DNA from: a virus
DNA length: 21,159 bases
Reading direction: 5' to 3' (one strand)
Virus record (IMG/VR): IMGVR_UViG_3300035157_000530
Location: 1-21,159 of that record
Every line of letters starts with the position of its first letter. Position 1 is the first letter of the stretch. The notes below the pieces were generated by a model that was not told where the DNA came from, made no database searches, and worked only from the letters and a program-made list of their open reading frames with translations. The position numbers were made by a program, and so were the translations under genes. Below are positions 13,553 through 20,064 of this stretch, piece by piece.

Positions 13553-15522
13553 TACGCTCCAAACCTCATTATACCCCAAGATGCAATACCTGGTGTATGT
13601 ATTGATGTTACTTCTTCGATAGTACCTTGTCTAGTACCACGCACGGTAATTATAGCATAAAGAGTATCACTTCCAACTGCTTCATTAGTTTGTATAGGAT
13701 AGCTTATTTGCTCAACAACACCTCGGATAGTTTCTTTAGGTTGAAATAATTCTAATGTTACAGAATCACCTTCTTTAGAACGTAAAGAATTATATAATGT
13801 ATCTCCTAAACCTTTAACTTTAAGAGGTTTTCTACCTGGTCTTTCTACTCTATCAGATATGTTTATAGGCACTTGAGCTACTACTAATTCAGGTCTTGCT
13901 AATGCACGAAATTGTACTGATTTTACTTTAGGTGTACTAGTACCATTAGTACTATTCAAAACAACTTTTCCTACAATGTATCTTGATACTTCAGCTATTT
14001 GTTTTTCTTCATCTCCTACACCGCCTAATTGATTAATAGCAGTAGTAAATGTAGCTGCTTCTGGATTATCTAAATCTTCAAACTTAGTTGAATATTGTAA
14101 GCTAACATTTGTTTCATCAGGTAAATTAATTGTTGATAATTCTGCACCAACAAATTGTTTTGATTCAGCTGTAAAGAAATCAGCTGCAGACAATATTAAA
14201 TATCCTGTAGATTCATATGTACTTGTTTCTTTATATACATCAGAACCTGAAACAACAATCATAAATTTACCTGTATGTTGTGTAATACCAGTAACAAATC
14301 CGTTACCAGCTGTTTGTAAATCTCTAGCCAAACCACCTGTTGGTAAGTAATATCGCCACAAATTTACTTTGTTATTAGCTTCTTTTATTCCCATATAGAC
14401 ACTATCCCTTGACACAAACATTGACTTAGGTGTTGTATTTATACCAGTAGCTACCCATTCTTTAACTAATTTTCTATCATTTAAAACATACTGGTCATCA
14501 GCAGCAACTAATTCTGCTCTATATAAACGACCAACATCTCTTGCAACTTCTTTTGTTCCTATAAATATAATTCCTTCAGTAGCTGCAACAGAATGTACTT
14601 CTTCGAAAGGTATATTTGTTTGACCTTGATTAACATAATTACCAGATACTAATTTAAAAGAATATATAGTACCATCTGTAGAAGATGCTAACACTGCAGC
14701 ACCACCGTCAATAACACCAGTAATTGAATGTGTAGGTTCTATTTCTACAATACTATCTGCATCTGCTAAATCTGAATTAGACCATGTCTTATTAAAAGGA
14801 CTTACTTCCCAAATGTATTCTGCAGTACCATCATTACCTGTAACCCATAGTTTATTTTTAACATAATACACACCAGTTAAACCTCCAGAACCTGTTTGAG
14901 CAGTTGTTTGAGCAGCCCAAGAAGAACCATTGTAATAAAGTAATTGAGAACCAGCTGTACCATTTGCAGTAGTAGCATATAAAGTATTACCAAAAGCAGC
15001 TATACCTGTAAAGTTATGTGTTGCACCAGATGTACCAGAAGCTATAGTTGTCCAGTTTGTACCATCATATTTATGTATGTTTGTAGTATCAGTTATATAA
15101 ATATTACCATTAGTAGTTTGTGTCATGTAGTTATTTGTACCACTAAAGGATTTGTTCTGTGTCAATGTTGTATACAATAAATGTATATTATATGATGTTT
15201 CATCATCACCATGAAATACATCAATACCTTTACTATCCCAAAATCTATTAACATCATCTTCTGCACCATCAGCTCTATGTGCTGTGTCTAATCCTTGTCC
15301 TGCACTAAAGTTATTTCTTGAATATATACGTCCTAAGTTAGATGTAAAGTCTTCAGGATTTTGTTTAACATTTACATCTTGTCCTTGTTGAACATCTGAT
15401 GATTGTATAGTTAGTAACCTATCAGGTCCTACAGCTGTTCTTAAATATACGTTATCTAATCTACAATCGTATCCATATCGTTTTGGATTACGAACATTAG
15501 ATGTTGATGCAACTCTAGCCAT
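13552..15522 (-). CDS. tail protein with beta-propeller-like repeats
   Basis: Encodes 656 residues. The N-terminal 100 residues (Arg/Asn/Asp-rich) are followed by repeated units such as YDGTNWTTIASG, YYNGSSWAAQT and WEVSPFNKTW, each ending in a Trp-containing strand, over about residues 120-420. This is a pattern seen in kelch-like beta-propellers. The C-terminal 200 residues look like a separate hub or scaffold domain (KPLKVKGLGDTLYNSL, VTLELFQPKETIRGVVEQI). The position after the adaptor and before the fibres suggests a tail nozzle or hub, as T7 gp12 serves in podoviruses. That comparison is by architecture only. Confidence 0.72.
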   Translation of the reverse strand: MARVASTSNVRNPKRYGYDCRLDNVYLRTAVGPDRLLTIQSSDVQQGQDVNVKQNPEDFTSNLGRIYSRNNFSAGQGLDTAHRADGAEDDVNRFWDSKGIDVFHGDDETSYNIHLLYTTLTQNKSFSGTNNYMTQTTNGNIYITDTTNIHKYDGTNWTTIASGTSGATHNFTGIAAFGNTLYATTANGTAGSQLLYYNGSSWAAQTTAQTGSGGLTGVYYVKNKLWVTGNDGTAEYIWEVSPFNKTWSNSDLADADSIVEIEPTHSITGVIDGGAAVLASSTDGTIYSFKLVSGNYVNQGQTNIPFEEVHSVAATEGIIFIGTKEVARDVGRLYRAELVAADDQYVLNDRKLVKEWVATGINTTPKSMFVSRDSVYMGIKEANNKVNLWRYYLPTGGLARDLQTAGNGFVTGITQHTGKFMIVVSGSDVYKETSTYESTGYLILSAADFFTAESKQFVGAELSTINLPDETNVSLQYSTKFEDLDNPEAATFTTAINQLGGVGDEEKQIAEVSRYIVGKVVLNSTNGTSTPKVKSVQFRALARPELVVAQVPINISDRVERPGRKPLKVKGLGDTLYNSLRSKEGDSVTLELFQPKETIRGVVEQISYPIQTNEAVGSDTLYAIITVRGTRQGTIEEVTSIHTPGIASWGIMRFGA

Positions 15523-16532
15523 TATGTAGGATATAAAATACTATTTAACTGTACTGGTTCTGGATATTTAGACCTTAAGTTACTTCTTGCTTGTTGTATT
15601 AATAATTGTTGATATCCTAATAAACTACTACTAATAGTCTTTGAACTTCCAACAGGATAATTTGCAGCAGCTATTTGTTCAGTTATAAACGCTGCATCTA
15701 CTTGTTTAATATCTTTACCAACAAGCATTTGTGCTGCAGCTCCTGCCATAATAATTGGTTCATATTCTGTTTCTAAACCGATACTAGCTAATGTAGTTGC
15801 TTCACTAGTAGGGGCTATAAATTTCTTTTTAAATGTTACATAAACAGTATGACCTGCTGATATACCTACAAATTGTACTGCGTGTACAACATCAGGTCCT
15901 GTTGTGTATGTTTTAGTTCTTTGTGTTTGTGTATCGTCTGTGTATGTAAAAGGATTTGGTAAATCAATCATTTCTATAGCTACACCATTGTATTTAAGTC
16001 CTGTTTGGTCAGAACCTGCTTGCCAATCTGTGTATTGAGATATAGCTTTTAACGGTGTTATTAAATAATTATAACTATCCTGGTCACTTCCATGATTACC
16101 TAATAGTTTATAACCTGTACTGGCTGTTAATTCTATTGTCTCTGTTGCGAATAATGTAGGATATAAATTTTTAATTTGGTCAGATACTGCTTCAAACACA
16201 TTTTTACGTGGGAAAGTAGGTGCTATTCTTATTAAATCACCTGCTGCATGTGTTGTAGCTGTTGTTCCTCTTGCTCCTCTTTGTACAGTTACTTCATTAG
16301 TAACAACATTAAGGGACTTTGAGAACATTAACTCTTGACCTATTTCAATAATAGCTCCAGCACCTAAAGCATCTTCTTCTTCTGTAGAAAATAAATTTTC
16401 TTCGTAGTTAAAAGTGCCTGTTCCAGCGCTTGCAATATTACCAGTTAAATAAGAATAAGATTCTACTGTATCAACTGGCTCAAGATATTCTCTATATATC
16501 CTGTCTACTAGGTCGCCTATTGTGGTACTCAC
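15522..16532 (-). CDS. head-tail adaptor/neck protein candidate
   Basis: Encodes 336 residues. The start (TIGDLVDRIYREYLEP) is a helix seen in neck proteins. A beta insertion follows (about 35-110) with 'QELMFSKSLNVVTNEVTVQ', RGARGTTATTHAAGD and IRIAP, the common phage RG-GT-H-G block. The remainder is mixed, with a late helical part (IIMAGAAAQMLVGKDI; LLGYQQLLIQQARSNL) like adaptor proteins that contact the portal. It follows the capsid and decoration-like genes and is joined by TAATG to the propeller protein. Role inferred from order and helix content. Confidence 0.66.
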   Translation of the reverse strand: MSTTIGDLVDRIYREYLEPVDTVESYSYLTGNIASAGTGTFNYEENLFSTEEEDALGAGAIIEIGQELMFSKSLNVVTNEVTVQRGARGTTATTHAAGDLIRIAPTFPRKNVFEAVSDQIKNLYPTLFATETIELTASTGYKLLGNHGSDQDSYNYLITPLKAISQYTDWQAGSDQTGLKYNGVAIEMIDLPNPFTYTDDTQTQRTKTYTTGPDVVHAVQFVGISAGHTVYVTFKKKFIAPTSEATTLASIGLETEYEPIIMAGAAAQMLVGKDIKQVDAAFITEQIAAANYPVGSSKTISSSLLGYQQLLIQQARSNLRSKYPEPVQLNSILYPT

Positions 16533-16541
16533 AATTGACTC

Positions 16542-16874
16542 CTAACTTTGTTTAAATATTAAATTTATTGTTCTATCGGCTGCTTCAGAACTTCCAGATA
16601 CTATTCTTAAAAATCCAGTAGAAGCAAAAGCCCAACCACTAGGGTCAACTCTTACTACATTTCCTGCTGATACTGTATATGATACTTCAGTACCATCAGT
16701 TTCTACTACGTCATACCATGTGGTTCCATTGAATGAAAAATCCAAAGTTATTGTAGTTCCAGTCATTGCTGCTGGAAACACAATACCAGATAGTAATAAA
16801 CCATCGCATTGTGCTGCAGATGAGTTTGTAGCATTATCTGAAATGTCGATTAAAACTTCTTTTTGTAATTGCAT
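16542..16874 (-). CDS. decoration- or head-associated small protein
   Basis: Encodes 110 residues of alternating beta strands: KEVLIDISDNATNSS, TITLDFSFNGTTWYDVV, EVSYTVSAG, NVVRVDPSGW and a terminal INLIFKQS. It has no Cys and little helix. Small beta proteins directly downstream of the major capsid gene are often capsid decoration or head-completion proteins. AAGGAAG lies just before the ATG, and a TATAGT box (16889-16884) precedes that, so it may have its own weak promoter after the capsid terminator. Confidence 0.66.
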   Translation of the reverse strand: MQLQKEVLIDISDNATNSSAAQCDGLLLSGIVFPAAMTGTTITLDFSFNGTTWYDVVETDGTEVSYTVSAGNVVRVDPSGWAFASTGFLRIVSGSSEAADRTINLIFKQS

Positions 16875-16892
16875 ATCTTCCTTACTATAGCA

Positions 16893-16924
16893 GAAGAAAA
16901 GGGCAGGAGGTGGATTCCCACCCT
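16893..16924 (-). terminator. probable terminator after the major capsid gene
   Basis: On the minus strand, 16 bases after the capsid stop, GGTGG-GAAT-CCACC (16922-16909) forms a compact G+C-rich hairpin. An alternative fold pairs AGGG (16924-16921) with CCCT (16903-16900) around a shorter TGG/CCA stem, ending directly at TTTTCTTC (16900-16893). Its G+C richness stands out in this AT-rich window. It would separate high-level scaffold/capsid mRNA from the tail genes, perhaps leaking through. Confidence 0.5.
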
Positions 16925-16939
16925 AATCTTCAAATTAAA

Positions 16940-18076
16940 TTAAGCTACTTTAGCTATTTTTAGATGGTATGAAGGAGGACCGAAGTCGTATCCCATTTCC
17001 ATATAAACACCCTTAGCAACTTTTGCATCAGCATTTTGGTCAATATCTCTTACGAATACTGTTCCGTATCCAGGGATATTAGTAAAGACTGGCTGTATGA
17101 AAGCGAAGTCTAAAATAAATGCATTATTGTCAGGCATGATATTAGGGTCGATAACCATCATTCCAATCTGTCCGAATGGAGTAACAATTACGTCAATATC
17201 AATACCAGCAAGGTTTCTATCTCTAGGTAAGATAGCACCTGTGATTCCAACAGAACCAGCAAGCAATTCTTTGTTAAGGTCCAAAAGTTGTTTTGGAGTT
17301 ACGCAAAGAACAGGCTGTACCATTGGAGCATGTGCATCATACAATCTCTTAAGAGAGTTAGCGATAGCATCCCAAGAAAGTACTTGAGCGTCACCTGTAG
17401 CACCGTTACCTGTTGTACCGTTCCAATAGATGTTACCACCTATAAAGTCCGGAGCAACTGAGTTGTTTGCATTTGCATTTAATGATGTGTATTCAGAAAT
17501 ACCACGCATTTCTCTAGTACCTGCACCAGGTGTAGCGTTAGCTCCATCTGCGTAAGTACCATTGAATGCGAACCATTCTACTTCTCTAGCTACTTTTTCA
17601 AGTGCTAAAGACATTTGCTCTGCAAACTCATCAACGATTGGATTAGAACCAGCTAATCCTAATAGTGCTGCCGCACTTGTTGTACCATCACCATCAGATG
17701 AAACTACAGGAGTGATTCCTCCTCCAGCTGCATTGATGTTGAATGAGTTTTGATGCTGAAATGTTGCCATAGCTGTGTAAGTGAGTTTGACACCTTTATG
17801 AAATATCTGTGTCACACCTGTGTACGCAACTCTATCTCTTCCGAGATACTCTGTTGGCGCACCACCTTCTTGACCTTTGTTAGGTTCAGAAGATACTGTG
17901 TGTGAGTCAGCAGCTTGGATTTGCCAGAAAGTAGATTGTAAAACCTTACCTCCGTTCAAGCCACCTGTTGCAGATAAGAAAGGAGTTCTTTGACCACCTA
18001 CACGGAATAGCTCTCCCGAAAAGTTATTAATCTTTTGGGAGTAAAGTGTGTCACCAGTTAGCGATATATTCGCCAT
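16940..18076 (-). CDS. major capsid protein, SU10/DUF5309-like
   Basis: Encodes 378 residues. It has an N-terminal arm, then a block 'RVAYTGVTQIFHKGVKLTY' (about 81-99), an axial helix region with 'VDEFAEQMSLALEKVAREVEW' character (about 147-167), 'GTREMRGISEY', and a C-terminal beta-rich domain ending in GPPSYHLKIAKVA. The QIF-K-V pattern, the Glu-rich helix with K-x3-E and the following R-x2-G fit the SU10-type/DUF5309 capsid proteins with HK97 fold. GGAGG precedes the ATG at good spacing. It is downstream of the scaffold and shares its promoter and structured leader. It assembles the icosahedral head. Confidence 0.82.
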   Translation of the reverse strand: MANISLTGDTLYSQKINNFSGELFRVGGQRTPFLSATGGLNGGKVLQSTFWQIQAADSHTVSSEPNKGQEGGAPTEYLGRDRVAYTGVTQIFHKGVKLTYTAMATFQHQNSFNINAAGGGITPVVSSDGDGTTSAAALLGLAGSNPIVDEFAEQMSLALEKVAREVEWFAFNGTYADGANATPGAGTREMRGISEYTSLNANANNSVAPDFIGGNIYWNGTTGNGATGDAQVLSWDAIANSLKRLYDAHAPMVQPVLCVTPKQLLDLNKELLAGSVGITGAILPRDRNLAGIDIDVIVTPFGQIGMMVIDPNIMPDNNAFILDFAFIQPVFTNIPGYGTVFVRDIDQNADAKVAKGVYMEMGYDFGPPSYHLKIAKVA

Positions 18077-18112
18077 GATAAACCTCCGTATATTGTCGTA
18101 TTAAACTATTAC

Positions 18113-18577
18113 TTATTTGTCTTTTTCTTGGTCCATGAGAGTTAATCTAGCTCTTAGTGAATCTGTTACAGAAGCACTTTGCAAAGCTTTAACTAATTCC
18201 TCATTTACATCAAGGGGTACATCCGAAGTAGAATTTGCATCAAGTGCAGCTACTCTAGTACGTGCATCGTCTTGAACTATCGGTTCAGGTTCAGGTTGTG
18301 TTATTTCCTCAACTTGTCCTGATTGTTCCCAACCATACTCATCTTTAGCAAACTGTGAGATAGACTCTTTATCAATTGGTCCATCATACACTTGTTTCAA
18401 CGCTTTACCGAAACCCTTGTCAGTAGATAATCCTAAAGTACCAAAGACATTATCGATTTCTTTTTCTTTAAAAGAAGCTAATTCTGCCTCAAGTTTCTTA
18501 ATAGATTCATCTTTTCTATCAATTGTTTCTCTCATTTGTTTTACACCATGTTCTTGCGGTGCATCAAATTCTTCCAT
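18113..18577 (-). CDS. scaffolding protein candidate
   Basis: Encodes 154 residues, highly charged and Cys-free. A long coiled-coil helix (about 14-42, KQMRETIDRKDESIKKLEAE) leads to a small globular middle (FGTLGLSTDKGFGKAL), a Pro/Glu/Gln linker (about 88-102) and a C-terminal helical pair ending in basic and acidic residues. Size, composition and position directly upstream of the major capsid gene (36-base gap) are typical of head scaffolding proteins. GGAGG (18588-18584) is six bases before the ATG. It is the first gene behind the multi-pseudoknot leader. Confidence 0.74.
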   Translation of the reverse strand: MEEFDAPQEHGVKQMRETIDRKDESIKKLEAELASFKEKEIDNVFGTLGLSTDKGFGKALKQVYDGPIDKESISQFAKDEYGWEQSGQVEEITQPEPEPIVQDDARTRVAALDANSTSDVPLDVNEELVKALQSASVTDSLRARLTLMDQEKDK

Positions 18578-18583
18578 TTTGTA

Positions 18584-18588
18584 CCTCC
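18584..18588 (-). promoter_or_regulatory. Shine-Dalgarno of the scaffold gene
   Basis: The minus strand has GGAGG six bases before the ATG at 18577, one of the best ribosome sites in the window. It lies only five bases after the TTAACAC strand (18600-18594) that can pair with the loop of knot C. Folding of the leader could therefore affect ribosome access. Confidence 0.75.
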
Positions 18589-18593
18589 ACTAT

Positions 18594-18770
18594 GTGTTAA
18601 CCTATCAGACAAGACCATAGGCATCTTGCCGTGGTGCTACCTTAACACTTGACTTATTCTCTGGTAGCTACAAGCTATAAGTCCATTACTCTACGGTTTT
18701 AATACGAGCTTTCAACGTAGGCTTCGAAAGCTGTTTGCAGGTCTATTGTATGCGGACCACGCAACGCTTA
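18594..18770 (-). ncRNA. structured RNA leader with tandem H-type pseudoknots
   Basis: Read on the minus strand. Knot A: TGCG(763-760)/CGCA(754-751) with GGTC(758-755)/GACC(743-740), coordinates given as 18xxx here and below. Knot B: AGCTTTC(732-726)/GAAAGCT(713-707) with CTACG(720-716)/CGTAG(695-691). Knot C: GACTTAT(683-677)/ATAAGTC(657-651) with GCTACC(668-663)/GGTAGC(641-636). Knot D: ACCA(635-632)/TGGT(617-614) with CCTA(621-618)/TAGG(604-601). All stems are perfect Watson-Crick pairs. A to B and B to C are separated by seven bases each. D has competing folds (GGCA/TGCC hairpin; GGCAAGA/TCTTGTC), so it is less sure. GTGTTAA(648-642) also matches TTAACAC(600-594). No ORF of note occupies the strand. 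It forms the scaffold/capsid mRNA leader. Confidence 0.8.
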
Positions 18771-18776
18771 ATGTAT

Positions 18777-18785
18777 ATTATAACA
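18777..18785 (-). promoter_or_regulatory. extended -10 promoter for the scaffold/capsid operon
   Basis: The minus strand reads TGTTATAAT, a perfect TGn plus TATAAT extended -10 element. A start about seven bases on would be near 18769-18770, a few bases before pseudoknot A. The -35 region has no clear TTGACA match (weak TTACTG at 18807-18802, spacing 19), as is tolerated for extended -10 promoters. It lies between the upstream gene's stop and the structured leader, so it would give the scaffold and capsid genes their own strong transcript. Confidence 0.65.
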
Positions 18786-18787
18786 GA

Positions 18788-19852
18788 TTATTCTATAAGT
18801 CCAGTAACTTTACCATCTTTTCTTCTGGCACCTAATCTCATACCATGCTTAGACATATATTCAGATTCATAACGTTGTAATCTATTTATAAATCTTTGGT
18901 CTCCTAAAGCTGCTTCTTCTAATTCGTAAACAGATAAATCACGTCCCATTGAAGATACATTAGCTATTGTTTGACCAGCACTACTATATAATTTCCTTGC
19001 AGTTTCTCTATTAAGTCCTCTAGTTCTAAGGTTTTTAGCTCTTTCATATGATGTACTAAATCCACGACTAGTACCTTCTGCTTGCATTTGTAATGTAGTT
19101 ATTTGATTTGAAAGTAATCCATCTTCTACATCTTTATTAATTAAAGCACCAAATATAGCACTTCTAGTTGCTTCTATACCATATTGTTCAGCAAATAATC
19201 TTTGAACTTCTGGTATATCATCTATGATTTCGTTATAAACTAAAGATAATCTTTCTTCAAATTCTATAGGGTCAACAGCATTTACAATTAATTGTTCGAA
19301 TTGTTTTTTAAACATTGAAGTATCTTCTATATCGTATTCTCCTAATGTGGCTTTATATGATTCAATATTAGATAATGCATCAATTTCTGACATTATTAAT
19401 GTTCCATCATCTCTTTTTAAATAGCTAAAATATTTTTCCCATGTTGCACTTTGTCTAGTTAAACCTATTGCAACTTTAGCGTCTCCATATTTTGCCCAAT
19501 TCTTAGCATATTCATTTAATAAATCATCTTCAAAAAAACTAAACAGAGCTTTTGCAGTATCTAATCCTTGTCCAATAGTAAATTTTTTACCAGCATTAGT
19601 ACTGCCTCCTCCACCACCTCCACCAGAACCACCCGGATTTTCACTTCCAGGGCTAGTAACTGGTGTATACAATGCAGTTTCTCCTGTTTCTAATAAAACA
19701 GTACCGTCAGGATTGTAAGCTACTACTCCAAGTCCTGCAAATTCACTTAAATCTCCTGTTCTAGTCCATCCAGCAGCTACATATTCATCTACTAAAACTT
19801 CATCTACATCAGAATAAGAACCATTTGGGGTTCTCATTTGTACTAATCCCAT
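18788..19852 (-). CDS. 354-residue uncharacterised protein with a Gly-rich linker, possible internal virion protein
   Basis: Encodes 354 residues. A small N-terminal domain (about 1-65, beta-rich, VQMRTPNGSYSDVDEVLVDE) is joined by a Pro/Ser/Gly linker with a Gly-rich run (about 70-85) to a largely helical body (about 95-354). The body is rich in Glu, Leu and Arg, ending in a basic tail (MRLGARRKDGKVTG). No enzymatic motif is recognised. It shares general style with the 362-residue neighbour. Both lie upstream of the scaffold and capsid, where portal-associated or internal proteins are usually encoded. TAATG overlap with the small coiled-coil gene. Confidence 0.68.
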   Translation of the reverse strand: MGLVQMRTPNGSYSDVDEVLVDEYVAAGWTRTGDLSEFAGLGVVAYNPDGTVLLETGETALYTPVTSPGSENPGGSGGGGGGGSTNAGKKFTIGQGLDTAKALFSFFEDDLLNEYAKNWAKYGDAKVAIGLTRQSATWEKYFSYLKRDDGTLIMSEIDALSNIESYKATLGEYDIEDTSMFKKQFEQLIVNAVDPIEFEERLSLVYNEIIDDIPEVQRLFAEQYGIEATRSAIFGALINKDVEDGLLSNQITTLQMQAEGTSRGFSTSYERAKNLRTRGLNRETARKLYSSAGQTIANVSSMGRDLSVYELEEAALGDQRFINRLQRYESEYMSKHGMRLGARRKDGKVTGLIE

Positions 19853-20064
19853 TATCCACCTACCTTAAATAATATTTCTCTAATAACTTCTTCAATTACA
19901 ATTAAATTTTGATTAAATCCAGCAATACTTTCTTGATATGCTTGAACTTGAGCTTTTAAAGTAGCTACTTCTTGTTGTAAATCATTAACTGTTTTGAATA
20001 ACCAACCAACTAACGCAGCTAAACCACCTTGAAGTATCTGACTTAAGTTAACTTTTGCTTCCAT
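19852..20064 (-). CDS. 70-residue coiled-coil protein
   Basis: Encodes 70 residues. A short hydrophobic N-terminal stretch (LAALVGWLFKTV, 15-26) is followed by a heptad-like helix (DLQQEVATLKAQVQAYQESI) and a second amphipathic helix to the end (VIEEVIREILFKVGG). It could be a small membrane-associated or oligomerising virion protein. TAATG overlaps at both ends place it firmly in the operon. No family recognised. Confidence 0.7.
   Translation of the reverse strand: MEAKVNLSQILQGGLAALVGWLFKTVNDLQQEVATLKAQVQAYQESIAGFNQNLIVIEEVIREILFKVGG

Noticed and set aside
18601-18630. Alternative knot D using GGCAAGA/TCTTGTC with CCTAT/ATAGG
   Set aside because: The loop crossing the seven-pair stem would be only two bases, too short for a standard H-type knot; kept only as a competing hairpin.
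18594-18770. tRNA or tmRNA in the structured gap
   Set aside because: No acceptor stem, T-loop or CCA end, and no tag-like open frame; only the tandem pseudoknots are reminiscent of tmRNA.
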